Shown: positions 8,505-16,353 of the stretch, piece by piece
Numbering within the stretch: position 1 is the first letter of the stretch
Layout: each line of letters starts with the position of its first letter
From: Mycolicibacterium aichiense
GTDB lineage: Bacteria; Actinomycetota; Actinomycetes; Mycobacteriales; Mycobacteriaceae
Direction of reading: 5' to 3'
DNA length: 64,000 nucleotides
Assembly: GCF_010726245.1 (NCBI RefSeq)
Contig: NZ_AP022561.1
Span: 5,270,001-5,334,000 of the forward strand
Notes under the pieces: generated by a model
Database searches by the model: none
The model's input: the letters and a program-made list of their open reading frames with translations, nothing else
Told to the model about the DNA's origin: nothing
Position numbers and translations under genes: made by a program

Positions 8505-9331
8505 TCCGATGCAGCGGTTTTCGAAGACTAACGGCAATAGCCGCCCTCACATCCACAGTCATCAGTGGGTGCGACAATACGACCGCCACCCCGCCGACCA
8601 AGCAGTCCGAGCGCTGGCCCGCCGTGCTCTCCGAATCCACCTTCGTTTGGAGTGCAGAGCCAGGGATAGACCTTCTCGCACAACCAATTGTCACCTTGCG
8701 CGCGTATTTCGAATCGCTGGTGCTCGGAGAAACCTCGGGTAGCAATGACTACCTCTACCCCGGATTCGATCACGCGGTAGAGCGCGAGAAACCGGCGGAA
8801 TATTCGCACTACTCGCTGCATCTGTGGCCCGAACTCGGCTTCCCGAAGGAAAGTCCCGAAGTGGGTTCGAGCCGTCTCCACGTTCTACGAGTTGCGGACG
8901 ATGGGCAAGGGGTCACCACGGTGATGTGCACATGGGACTGGGGAATCGCCACTCAAAGCGCTGAGGCTAGTTATCAAGCACTCGGCTCATGGCGAGGCCC
9001 CCAAACGGGTGTAGGCGTCCAGCGAGTGCGCCTCACGACATCGGTGGGCAGTCCCCCGCCGACTACGCGTCCCCAAAGTGGACCCTCCCGATACCCATCG
9101 TTAGATGTGTTCGATAACTGGCGTGTCGTCGGACGCCTGTCAAACTCAGCGCCGTCGGACACGGTCGGCCCCGGCACTCAATGGCCGGAATACCAGCAAG
9201 ACCTCGCTGCTTGCGTGACGCTCGCGCCGGAACCCGTGGAACGTCGACAATTCCTCACCACCGGAGAGCATCCCCGCTCCGACTTCCCCACGCTGCCCAG
9301 CTATCCCGGCTGGCCGCTCGAATCCCAGTAG
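8501..9331 (+). CDS. Putative lipoprotein beside ESX-like genes
   Basis: 276 aa. The N-terminus is basic then hydrophobic (TAIAALTSTVISGC), with a lipobox V-I-S-G-C placing the acylated Cys near residue 24. The remainder is hydrophilic with several Trp/Tyr residues and no recognised family. The ATG overlaps the stop of the 86-aa gene (ATGA). It converges with the WXG100-like gene at 9334, with 2 bases between the stops. Lipoproteins beside WXG100-like and LTxxDxxRW proteins recur in mycobacteria, which suggests an envelope partner of that ESX-type set. Codon choice looks less GC-biased than the flanking genes. Confidence 0.7.
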   Translation: MIRCSGFRRLTAIAALTSTVISGCDNTTATPPTKQSERWPAVLSESTFVWSAEPGIDLLAQPIVTLRAYFESLVLGETSGSNDYLYPGFDHAVEREKPAEYSHYSLHLWPELGFPKESPEVGSSRLHVLRVADDGQGVTTVMCTWDWGIATQSAEASYQALGSWRGPQTGVGVQRVRLTTSVGSPPPTTRPQSGPSRYPSLDVFDNWRVVGRLSNSAPSDTVGPGTQWPEYQQDLAACVTLAPEPVERRQFLTTGEHPRSDFPTLPSYPGWPLESQ

Positions 9332-9333
9332 CG

Positions 9334-9657
9334 CTACATCGTCTGCGCGTCGGCCTGTTCGCCGACAGCCTTCAGCTTCTCAGCGTTGCGCTTCTCCATA
9401 TAGTCGAACATCTTGGCGCTGGTGTCCATACCGGTCGCCTGATGATCCAGGGCGGCAGTGTGCTTGTCCGTCAACGTGTTCCAGTGATCGGTCAGCGACG
9501 ACAGTGCCTGCGCCGAGGACCCCACCCAACCGCTCTGTGCCGCGCCGACACTGCCGACAGACTGGCCGTGGGCCGCTGCCAACTCGGCCGACTTCTCGGC
9601 CATTTTCGAGCTGCCGGCCGACAAGCCGTCGATGTCGACCTTCAATTCGTCACCCAT
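9334..9657 (-). CDS. WXG100-like ESX protein
   Basis: 107 aa from ATG 9657, preceded by GGGAG with 5 bases spacing; a GTG 12 bases upstream lacks such a site. The helical hairpin has LKVDIDGL at residues 4-11, SGWVGSSA at the turn (about 43-50), and a second helix (DHWNTLTDKHTAALDHQ). Such proteins are exported as dimers by type VII secretion. It is a paralogue of the truncated gene at 1-174. Its immediate neighbours include no ESX ATPase or membrane component, so it depends on a system encoded elsewhere. Confidence 0.8.
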   Translation of the reverse strand: MGDELKVDIDGLSAGSSKMAEKSAELAAAHGQSVGSVGAAQSGWVGSSAQALSSLTDHWNTLTDKHTAALDHQATGMDTSAKMFDYMEKRNAEKLKAVGEQADAQTM

Positions 9658-9735
9658 TGCATCTCCCACCCGTAACGAGCCGTACCGGCAGGATATAGCG
9701 CGGCCACCGACAATTCACTTCACTCGGCGAGCACG

Positions 9736-11469
9736 CTACGGCCGCATCGCATACGCGCCGTCATACGCTTTGACCTGCGCCCACACCCGATCGAAACGCT
9801 CGGCATCAGTGACGGGTTTACGCACCGCACCAAGCGCCCACTCCTGTTGCGCCGGAGTCGAATTCACCTTGCCATGCAGCGCAACTGCGTATGCCGAGAA
9901 GTCCCGCACCTGTACGTCGAAGATCTGGTCCACCAGATCCCGATCGATGCCGCGCAGCCGTGCCTGCTCCAGAATCAGCTGCCCGTACACCACCAGGGTG
10001 AACAGGTGACCGATGACGAGCATGAAGTCGAGGTCCTTCTGTTGCTCGGCGTCGGGCGCGGCGGTGAGCAGCAACTGCTGCAGCGCCCGTGCCTGCTCGA
10101 GGAAGCGGGCCACATTCGGTATTGCGGAGGCACTTTCGAACACCGGCACCCAGTCGGCGAACTGCACCTTGGAGGCGCCGCGCGCCGGGCCCTGCGCCCA
10201 GAAGAACACGTCGTCGGCAGGGTCGTCGCGGGTACCGATCTCGGGATAGTCCGCCGGGTTGAGCAGATAGTTGGGCATGAACTTGAGGATCTGGGCGACG
10301 TTGACGTGCACCGTGCCTTCCAGCCGCGGTAGCGCACCGATCAGACGGGTGACCTGAGTGAAGTAGGTGTCACGTTCGAAACCCTTGGCGGCCATGATGT
10401 CCCACAGCTGGACCACCACCTTCTCACCCTCCGACGTCACCTTCGCCTTTGTCGCCGGGTTGAACAACAGATACCGGCGGTCCTCGAGACTGGCGCTGCG
10501 GAAGTAGTCGATCGCGCGGTCGCTGAACAATTTCATCGCCACCAGCCGGGCATAAGCCTCGACCAGCCCGGCCTGCACGTGCGGGAAGTCGGTGACCGGG
10601 TTGCCGTACAGAATTCGGTTGTTGGCGTGGGTGATCGCCTCGTAGAACGCGTGCTCACACATCCCGATCGAGGCGGTGCACAGGTTGAACTTTCCGACGT
10701 TCACGGTATTGAGCGCCACCGAGAAGGCTTCCGGCCCAGTGCACAAGATGTCTTCCTCACGCACCGGATAGTCGTGCAACGCGAACGTACTGACGTACAT
10801 CTGGCCGCGAACGACGTTGCCGATCAGCTCGTACGCCGGGTGCGCGCTGTCCGCGACGAACCACACGTAGCCGTCGGGACCTTCGACGTCGGCCCGGCGG
10901 GAGAACACCGACACCATGCCGGCCACGTTGCCGTTGCCGATGTAGTACTTCTCGCCGCTGGCCCGGAAGGCCAGACCATCCTCGTCGGCCGGCGTGAGAA
11001 TCATGTCGGTGTCGTAGATGTCGGCACCGTGCTCGCGTTCGGACAACGCGAAGGCCATCACACCGCCGGCGTCGAGCTGCGCGGCGGCCCGCTCCTTCGC
11101 TTTGATGTTGTCGCTCTGCCAGATTGGACCCAGCCCGAGGATGGTCACCTGTTCGGCGTACCAGTACGCCAGGCCGTAGAAGCCGAGGATCTCGCTGAGC
11201 GCGGCGTTGCGGGAGGTATCCCAACGTTTGTTGTCATCCCCGAGTCCGAATTCAGACGGGGTCAGGAACGTCGCGAAGATCCGCTCCTTGCCGACGAACT
11301 CGAGGAAGTCCGACACCCATACCGCGTCGTGGTCGTCTTGGAGCAGGCGCGTCTTGCCACGCTCCTCGAACCACCCGATCAGCGCGGTGAGCTGGCGCCG
11401 CGTCCCGGGATCGAATTGTTTCGGGTCGTAGGTGTTCGGGTTGAACAACAGGCGGCCGGTGTCGGTCAT
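9736..11469 (-). CDS. Acyl-CoA dehydrogenase (FadE-type, long form)
   Basis: 577 aa, longer than the ~380-400 aa of short/medium-chain enzymes and closer to the extended ACAD/acyl-CoA-oxidase architecture. FAD- and substrate-binding strands are visible in MAFALSEREHGADIYDTD (the usual TEPxAGSD-like motif), SGEKYYIGNGNVAG and the helical C-terminal half beginning GKFNLCTASIGMCEHAFYEA. It should oxidise an acyl-CoA to the enoyl-CoA and pass electrons to ETF. The membrane ETF oxidase EtfD is at 24761, which completes the electron path. Chain-length specificity cannot be read. It is transcribed divergently from the lipoprotein at 11620. Confidence 0.88.
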   Translation of the reverse strand: MTDTGRLLFNPNTYDPKQFDPGTRRQLTALIGWFEERGKTRLLQDDHDAVWVSDFLEFVGKERIFATFLTPSEFGLGDDNKRWDTSRNAALSEILGFYGLAYWYAEQVTILGLGPIWQSDNIKAKERAAAQLDAGGVMAFALSEREHGADIYDTDMILTPADEDGLAFRASGEKYYIGNGNVAGMVSVFSRRADVEGPDGYVWFVADSAHPAYELIGNVVRGQMYVSTFALHDYPVREEDILCTGPEAFSVALNTVNVGKFNLCTASIGMCEHAFYEAITHANNRILYGNPVTDFPHVQAGLVEAYARLVAMKLFSDRAIDYFRSASLEDRRYLLFNPATKAKVTSEGEKVVVQLWDIMAAKGFERDTYFTQVTRLIGALPRLEGTVHVNVAQILKFMPNYLLNPADYPEIGTRDDPADDVFFWAQGPARGASKVQFADWVPVFESASAIPNVARFLEQARALQQLLLTAAPDAEQQKDLDFMLVIGHLFTLVVYGQLILEQARLRGIDRDLVDQIFDVQVRDFSAYAVALHGKVNSTPAQQEWALGAVRKPVTDAERFDRVWAQVKAYDGAYAMRP

Positions 11470-11556
11470 GGACGCACCCTTTCATCGCTGCATCGAATCT
11501 AGCCCGATCGCGGGCCGCGGGTTCCGAGATCGCACCGGCGATCGAACGCACCCCGC

Positions 11557-11583
11557 GAGTCACTGGAGTCACTTGCGTCACTG
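11557..11583. repeat. Three tandem 9-bp repeats (GTCACT core)
   Basis: GAGTCACTG, GAGTCACTT and GCGTCACTG follow each other without gaps in the divergent region between the acyl-CoA dehydrogenase and the lipoprotein gene. A TACCCT -10-like hexamer follows at 11589, so the repeats fall about where an activator or -35 region would be for the lipoprotein promoter. Function is inferred from placement only. Confidence 0.4.
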
Positions 11584-11619
11584 CATGCGTACCCTGACAC
11601 TCGACGGCAGGAGTTCGGC

Positions 11620-12177
11620 GTGCGGATATCCAACGGCATGAAGGCCGGTGTGGCGGTGGTGTGGCTGGTGGCTGCCGGCGCTGCTGCCGGGTGCAGCTCC
11701 ACCACCGACGGCGCGGCCCGATGCCCGGGCTGCGGACCGGGCGCAGAGCCGAGTTTCCCCACCAGCAAGCCGACCGTGTCCACGCCGCTGCCGACGTCGT
11801 CGCCGACCCCCTCGCCCTCGGTGCCCAACCCGGGCGGCCAGACCCTGCCGCCCAGCGACACCGGCTACGTCTACATCGAAACCAAGTCCGGCCAGACCCG
11901 CTGCCAGCTCAACTCGGAGTCGGTCGGCTGCGAATCGAACTTCACGAACGCACCCGCCATCAACGGCACCCCTGCCAACGGCGTCGAAGTGACCGCCGGA
12001 GGCAACCTGCGCTGGATCCTCGGCAACCTCGGCGACATCCCCACCACCACGCTCGACTACGCGACCTATCACGCAGTCGGCTGGACGATCGACGCCCGCA
12101 GCGACGGGACCCGCTTCACCAACGACGGCACCGGGCACGGAATGGTCGTCGGCACACAAGGGGCTCAGGTTTTCTAA
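11620..12177 (+). CDS. Lipoprotein, possible LpqJ counterpart
   Basis: 185 aa from GTG 11620, with GGCAGGAG 6 bases upstream. The export signal (VAVVWLVAAGAAAGC) ends in a lipobox A-A-G-C near residue 25. A Thr/Pro/Ser-rich spacer (about 45-75) follows, then a small globular domain with two Cys (CQLNSESVGCESNF) and a Gly-rich end. Its place beyond iniC, on the opposite strand, matches lpqJ (Rv0344c) in M. tuberculosis, though three extra genes intervene here. The name is therefore only suggested. It probably sits on the outer face of the plasma membrane. Confidence 0.7.
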   Translation: MRISNGMKAGVAVVWLVAAGAAAGCSSTTDGAARCPGCGPGAEPSFPTSKPTVSTPLPTSSPTPSPSVPNPGGQTLPPSDTGYVYIETKSGQTRCQLNSESVGCESNFTNAPAINGTPANGVEVTAGGNLRWILGNLGDIPTTTLDYATYHAVGWTIDARSDGTRFTNDGTGHGMVVGTQGAQVF

Positions 12178-12187
12178 GCTGGGCGAT

Positions 12188-13120
12188 ATGGACTTCCGCG
12201 TCTTCGTCGAACCCCAGCAAGGTGCCACCTACACCGATCAGCTTGCGGTGGCCCAGGCCGCCGAATCTTTGGGCTACTCAGCGTTTTTCCGCTCCGACCA
12301 CTACCTGGCGATGAGCGGAGACGGCCTGCCCGGCCCCACCGACTCGTGGGTCACGCTGGCCGGTATCGCCCGCGAGACCAGCACGATCAGGCTGGGCACG
12401 CTCGTCACCTCCGCCACCTTCCGCCATCCGGGACCGCTCGCCATCTCGGTGGCACAGGTCGACGCGATGAGCTCAGGGCGGGTCGACCTCGGTATCGGCG
12501 CAGGCTGGTTCGACGCGGAGCATCTCGCCTACGCGATCCCATTCCCGCCGCTGGGTGAACGGTTCGAGCGGCTGCGCGAACAACTCGACATCATCACCGG
12601 CATGTGGACGACGCCGGCGGGCCAGACCTTCGACTACGCCGGCACCCACTACACGGTCAAAGATTCCCCCGCGCTGCCCAAACCCGTACAAGATCCTCAT
12701 CCGCCGATCGTCATCGGCGGCAACGGCCCCAAACGAACGCCCGCCCTGGTCGCCCGGTACGGCTCCGAATACAACCTCGCGTTTCCCGCCCTGGACTTCG
12801 TCGAACCCCAGTACACCCGGGTGCGGGCTGCGCTGAGCGACGCCGGTCGCGCACCCGAGGACATCGTGTATTCCGCGGCGTTCGTGGTCTGCGCCGGGCG
12901 GGACGACGCCGAGATCAGCCGGCGTGCGCAGGCGATTTCCCGCGAGGTCGACGAGCTGCGGACCAACACGCCGCTGGTCGGCACACCCGGTGAAATCGTC
13001 GACCGGCTGGGACCGTTCATCGAGGCTGGAGTGCAGCGGGTGTACCTCCAGCTGCTGGATATGTCCGATATCGGCCACGTCGAACTGTTCGCCACCGAGG
13101 TGATCCCGCAACTCGCCTGA
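12188..13120 (+). CDS. LLM-class F420-dependent oxidoreductase (TIGR03560-like)
   Basis: 310 aa TIM-barrel enzyme beginning MDFRVFVEPQQGATYTDQL. Diagnostic stretches are SLGYSAFFRSDHYLAM, RLGTLVTSATFRHPGPLAI, VDLGIGAGWFDAEHLAYAIPFPP and PPIVIGGNGPKRTPALVARY. These build the F420/FMN pocket of LLM proteins. It is only 10 bases after the lipoprotein stop. TAAGCT, overlapping that stop, lies 7 bases before its ATG, so a leaderless internal promoter is possible. The substrate is unknown. Confidence 0.88.
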   Translation: MDFRVFVEPQQGATYTDQLAVAQAAESLGYSAFFRSDHYLAMSGDGLPGPTDSWVTLAGIARETSTIRLGTLVTSATFRHPGPLAISVAQVDAMSSGRVDLGIGAGWFDAEHLAYAIPFPPLGERFERLREQLDIITGMWTTPAGQTFDYAGTHYTVKDSPALPKPVQDPHPPIVIGGNGPKRTPALVARYGSEYNLAFPALDFVEPQYTRVRAALSDAGRAPEDIVYSAAFVVCAGRDDAEISRRAQAISREVDELRTNTPLVGTPGEIVDRLGPFIEAGVQRVYLQLLDMSDIGHVELFATEVIPQLA

Positions 13121-13154
13121 TTGCCGAACGCTGCTTCGGCCCTGGCGGGCCGTT

Positions 13155-13160
13155 TAGCAT
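13155..13160 (+). promoter_or_regulatory. -10 element TAGCAT, near-leaderless start
   Basis: TAGCAT fits the mycobacterial TANNNT -10 consensus and lies exactly 8 bases before GTG 13169. The same hexamer-to-start distance recurs at 13779 and 15908 ahead of the two other small PWYR membrane genes. No Shine-Dalgarno sequence fits in the gap. Confidence 0.5.
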
Positions 13161-13168
13161 GGATAGCC

Positions 13169-13774
13169 GTGGCGAAGCACGACCCCGCCGGGGATGTCGA
13201 CGAGGCATCGCCCGTCCCGTTCGGTGACCCGTTCGGGCCCTATCCGGAGCAGCCGTATCCGGGGTCGGCACCTGTCGCCGATGCGCGTGCGGATGACGAC
13301 ACCGACCCGCCGACGGATCCCGCGCTACCGATGGTCACCGCCGACGACGGCTTCGACCCGTTCGCTCCCGACGCGTTCTGGTTTCCGGAACGGCCGTGGT
13401 ACCGCAAGAAGCAGGCGACGCTGGCACTCACCGCGATCGGCGTGGCCGGAGTGGCGATCCTGGTCGCAGCGGTCCTCCTGGTCGCCCTGGATTCCGATGG
13501 CTCAGAGCAGTCCCCCGCCACGCCGTCGACCTCCAGCAGCACCCCGACCACCACGGCGCTGACCAGCTCGCAGCCACCCGAGCCGCCACCACCGCCGCCA
13601 CCACCCCCGGAGAGCCCGCCACCGGCACCACCGCAGGGCACCTGGTACCCCCGTTATCCGCAGCAGAACGACGGCGGCCGCCCGAACGTGACCACCCCGC
13701 AGACCAGGCCGCCACAGATCAGCGTCCGTCCCACCCACCGCCCGGCCTTCCCCAATCAACCGGGCAGCGGCTGA
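13169..13774 (+). CDS. PWYR-motif single-pass membrane protein, Pro-rich tail
   Basis: 201 aa from GTG 13169; an earlier in-frame TTG at 13121 would start within one base of the LLM gene stop and lacks support. Residues 1-75 are acidic, Pro-rich and presumably cytoplasmic. PWYR at residues 76-79 is followed by a transmembrane helix (about 84-108, LTAIGVAGVAILVAAVLLVAL). The outer part is Ser/Thr-rich, then holds a run of prolines and ends in a Pro/Asn/Arg-rich segment. There is no enzymatic domain. It shares the PWYR-helix-tail layout with 13793, 15922 and 20213 in the ini locus. Function unknown; an envelope anchor or sensor role is inferred. Confidence 0.7.
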   Translation: MAKHDPAGDVDEASPVPFGDPFGPYPEQPYPGSAPVADARADDDTDPPTDPALPMVTADDGFDPFAPDAFWFPERPWYRKKQATLALTAIGVAGVAILVAAVLLVALDSDGSEQSPATPSTSSSTPTTTALTSSQPPEPPPPPPPPPESPPPAPPQGTWYPRYPQQNDGGRPNVTTPQTRPPQISVRPTHRPAFPNQPGSG

Positions 13775-13778
13775 CAGT

Positions 13779-13784
13779 TAGAAT
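13779..13784 (+). promoter_or_regulatory. -10 element TAGAAT, near-leaderless start
   Basis: TAGAAT lies 8 bases before GTG 13793, just beyond the stop of the preceding PWYR gene (13772-13774). Spacing and sequence match the elements at 13155 and 15908. Confidence 0.5.
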
Positions 13785-13792
13785 CTGAACCC

Positions 13793-14383
13793 GTGGCGCG
13801 CGACGGATCCCCCGACGACCCGAACAACTACTCCGACAGTGACCCGACCCAGTACGCAAACTACGGCGGTACCGGCGGCGAGGCATATAGCGACTACCAG
13901 CAATCTGGTTTCGGAGCGCCGACCGGGTACGGCGACTACCCGCCGCCGCCCGAGCCGACCCCCTGGTATCGCAAGCCTGCGGCGCTCGTCGGCCTCGGAG
14001 TCTTGACCGCAGCCATCCTGGCTCTGCTGGTCTACGCGATCGTGAAGTTCACCGGGAGCGACGGCTCCGGCCCGGCGACCACGACGACGACCTCGCCGAC
14101 GACCTCGACCACGGCCGCGACATCGGCGACGGTTGTGCCTGAGCCGGGCGTCACCCAGACGGTGACCGAATCCCCGACTGCCACCCAGGCCCCCGCCACG
14201 ACGACGGACACGCCGACCACCACGACGACCACCGAACCGCCGTCGACCAGCACCAGCACGAGCACCAGCACCAGCACGAGCACATCGGTGTCGACCTCGG
14301 TGAGCACGGTGACCGAGACGGTGACCACGACGCAGCGGGTGCTGCCGACGATCCCGGGCTTCCCGCGGCCTGGCGGCGGCTAA
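13793..14383 (+). CDS. PWYR-motif single-pass membrane protein, Thr/Ser-rich tail
   Basis: 196 aa from GTG 13793. The cytoplasmic part (1-56) is Asp/Tyr/Gly/Pro-rich with repeated Y-x-x-Y patterns. PWYRKP is at 57-62, then a transmembrane helix (about 63-84, LVGLGVLTAAILALLVYAIV). Residues 95-180 are almost entirely Thr, Ser, Pro and Val, including a TSTSTS run encoded by a 6-base tandem repeat near 14248-14290; such tails are typical targets of mycobacterial O-mannosylation. The stop overlaps the convergent iniC stop by 4 bases. Function unknown. Confidence 0.7.
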   Translation: MARDGSPDDPNNYSDSDPTQYANYGGTGGEAYSDYQQSGFGAPTGYGDYPPPPEPTPWYRKPAALVGLGVLTAAILALLVYAIVKFTGSDGSGPATTTTTSPTTSTTAATSATVVPEPGVTQTVTESPTATQAPATTTDTPTTTTTTEPPSTSTSTSTSTSTSTSVSTSVSTVTETVTTTQRVLPTIPGFPRPGGG

Positions 14384-15864
14384 CCGCCTGCGGCGTACAT
14401 CGCGACCAGCGCCTCGGCGCTGCGCACCGCGGCGCGACACGCCCGGGTGGTGAACGGGTCGTTCAGTGGATGGTCGGCGCGACGACGCCAGCGCTGCGCC
14501 GCAGCGAAGGCCGCCCGCGGTCCGTCGCCGAGCGTTTCGGCGGTCAGCCCCAGCCGGCTTGCCGCGTCGGTGCCCGACCCGCCGATCACCCGCCGCAGCG
14601 AGGCCATCTCGTCGTCGGTCAACGTCGTTGGCCGAGAACGTAGTTGACTGAGTAGCCGGAGTTCCTCGAAGGCGTGCGTGTCGGCCAGCAGCGGGTCGAT
14701 GTCAGCGATGATGTAGGGCGTCGCGGTGATCGGGTTCATCTCGACGAACCGGCGCAACGAGACCAGGGCGGTGTGCGCCTTGAGCAGTTCGGAGCGCTGC
14801 GCGAACTGCTGGTCGATCACGTCGCGCAGCGCGACCAGCCCGCTGCGCTCGAGCAGCTCGTCGGCCAGGGTGACGGAATCCGTTGCCACGCCTGCCCGCA
14901 ACACCGCGATCGAGATCCGCAGGCCGAACATGCCGAAGCGGTCCAAAATCTGCGCGCGGGTCTGCGCGTCCACCGGCAGGGCACTGTCCTCGCGCACGAA
15001 GCGGTCAACCGAGAGCATCGCCTTGTTCAGTTCGTTGGCGTCGACCGCCGCCAGCTTCTCCAGCGCGGCGAACTCGCTCTGCCGCAGGGTCCGGGCGGTC
15101 AGCGCCAACAGTCCCGAGACCGGAACGACCGCCTGACAGATGCCGGTCCGATCCAGTTCACCGGTGAATCGCTGCGCGACGTCCTTGGCCGACAGCATCG
15201 CGTCGAGTCGGCCCGCGCCGATCTCGTCGGCCCGGGATGCCACCCCGATCACCCCGAGTGCACCCGAGGATCCGCCGACCAGCTCCCCGATCTGTTTGAG
15301 CAGAGCGATGTCCGCGGCATTGAGGGTGCGCAGCAGGAACACCACCGCGTCGACTCGCGGCACTCCATCCTCGGGCACCAACAGCCGCAGGGTGCGCTCG
15401 GAGACATCGCGCGACAACGATGACGTGCCGGGCGTGTCGATGATCGTCGCGTCGATCAGTTCGGCGGCCGGCCACTCCACGTCGAGGTCGACGATGTCGT
15501 TGGCGTCGAGGCGGCCAAAGTCGAAGGTCAGTCCACCGTCGCGGGCGATCGGTACGTTGGAGCGCCGTCCGCCGGCGTGGTTGGCGGTGACCTTCGGGAT
15601 CGGGCCGTGCCGGAACCAGGTGACGATGCGAGTGGCCTCGGTCGCATCGGTGGGCGCGATGTTCTCCCCGACCAGCGCGTTCACCAGAGTCGACTTGCCG
15701 GCCTTGAGCGTGCCCGCCAGCGCGATGCGGATCGGTTGGTTGAGCCGCCCGGCGATGCGGTCCAGCTCATTGAAGACGTCGGGCCGCTCGCGGTATGCCG
15801 GTTCACCCTGGTACGCGCGACGGGTGCCGCTCAGGATGGCGCGAACCTGATCGCTGGTGCTCAT
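14380..15864 (-). CDS. iniC: IniC, dynamin-like GTPase
   Basis: 494 aa. The GTPase motifs are G1 GTLKAGKS (residues 51-58), G2 Thr in TEATRIV, G3 DTPGTSSLS, and a G4-like SRADE in place of TKxD. A long helical stalk region follows, and the C-terminus lacks the clear membrane hairpin present in IniA. IniC is the partner of IniA in the mycobacterial iniBAC locus induced by cell-wall inhibitors such as isoniazid; IniA is known as a membrane-remodelling dynamin-like protein. Here iniC is separated from iniA by a divergent PWYR gene, so it needs its own promoter or a transcript running antisense through that gene. Confidence 0.9.
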   Translation of the reverse strand: MSTSDQVRAILSGTRRAYQGEPAYRERPDVFNELDRIAGRLNQPIRIALAGTLKAGKSTLVNALVGENIAPTDATEATRIVTWFRHGPIPKVTANHAGGRRSNVPIARDGGLTFDFGRLDANDIVDLDVEWPAAELIDATIIDTPGTSSLSRDVSERTLRLLVPEDGVPRVDAVVFLLRTLNAADIALLKQIGELVGGSSGALGVIGVASRADEIGAGRLDAMLSAKDVAQRFTGELDRTGICQAVVPVSGLLALTARTLRQSEFAALEKLAAVDANELNKAMLSVDRFVREDSALPVDAQTRAQILDRFGMFGLRISIAVLRAGVATDSVTLADELLERSGLVALRDVIDQQFAQRSELLKAHTALVSLRRFVEMNPITATPYIIADIDPLLADTHAFEELRLLSQLRSRPTTLTDDEMASLRRVIGGSGTDAASRLGLTAETLGDGPRAAFAAAQRWRRRADHPLNDPFTTRACRAAVRSAEALVAMYAAGG

Positions 15865-15907
15865 CGAACGACGAGTCTACGGTCCGGCGGTCCACCCGTA
15901 TCACGGC

Positions 15908-15913
15908 TAGGAT
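15908..15913 (+). promoter_or_regulatory. -10 element TAGGAT, near-leaderless start
   Basis: TAGGAT is 8 bases before ATG 15922, within the 57-base gap between divergent iniC and the third small PWYR gene. It has the same consensus (TAGNAT) and the same spacing as the sites at 13155 and 13779. Confidence 0.5.
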
Positions 15914-15921
15914 CAGCCGCC

Positions 15922-16353
15922 ATGCCCCAGCACAAGGCGCCGTGGTACCGCTCGGCGGCTGCCACCTCGGCCGCCGGGCTGCTCGGGCTCGCGGTGGTCG
16001 CGATCCTGGTCTACGCGGTGGTGACGATGTCGAGCGAGTGGAGCAGGACGGACACCGAGACCGTCCCGCCGCCCGGCACGTACATCCCCGACGCACCGCA
16101 CATCGCGAAGACCACCGCGGGATCGACTAGCACGTCGTATCCCAGCGTGCGGCTCTCGACGACCGATATCGGGCTACCGGGCGAGAGCACGACGAGTAGC
16201 ACGACACCGACGACGACCAGCGACCAGTCGACCATCCCGCCGTCGGAGCGGGTGGCCCCGACGTTCCCAGGCACCTTCCCCACCCGCGTCACCCACCCGC
16301 CGGGCACGAGATCCGGGCCCCGGCTCAACGAGACTCGGTCGTCCTCGCCGTAG
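15922..16353 (+). CDS. PWYR-motif single-pass membrane protein between iniA and iniC
   Basis: 143 aa from ATG 15922; the frame is open further upstream but only as antisense of iniC. The cytoplasmic part is just six residues before PWYR (7-10). A transmembrane helix follows (about 15-36, AAGLLGLAVVAILVYAVVTM), then a Thr/Ser/Pro-rich outer tail to the end. It lies on the opposite strand between iniA and iniC, overlapping the iniA 3' end by 29 bases. With 13793 and 13169 it makes a family of small bitopic proteins confined to this locus in the window. Function unknown. Confidence 0.7.
   Translation: MPQHKAPWYRSAAATSAAGLLGLAVVAILVYAVVTMSSEWSRTDTETVPPPGTYIPDAPHIAKTTAGSTSTSYPSVRLSTTDIGLPGESTTSSTTPTTTSDQSTIPPSERVAPTFPGTFPTRVTHPPGTRSGPRLNETRSSSP

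Noticed and set aside
13121..13168. TTG at 13121 as start of the first PWYR protein
   Set aside because: It directly abuts the LLM gene stop, lacks a ribosome site, and a promoter hexamer with GTG at 13169 fits better.
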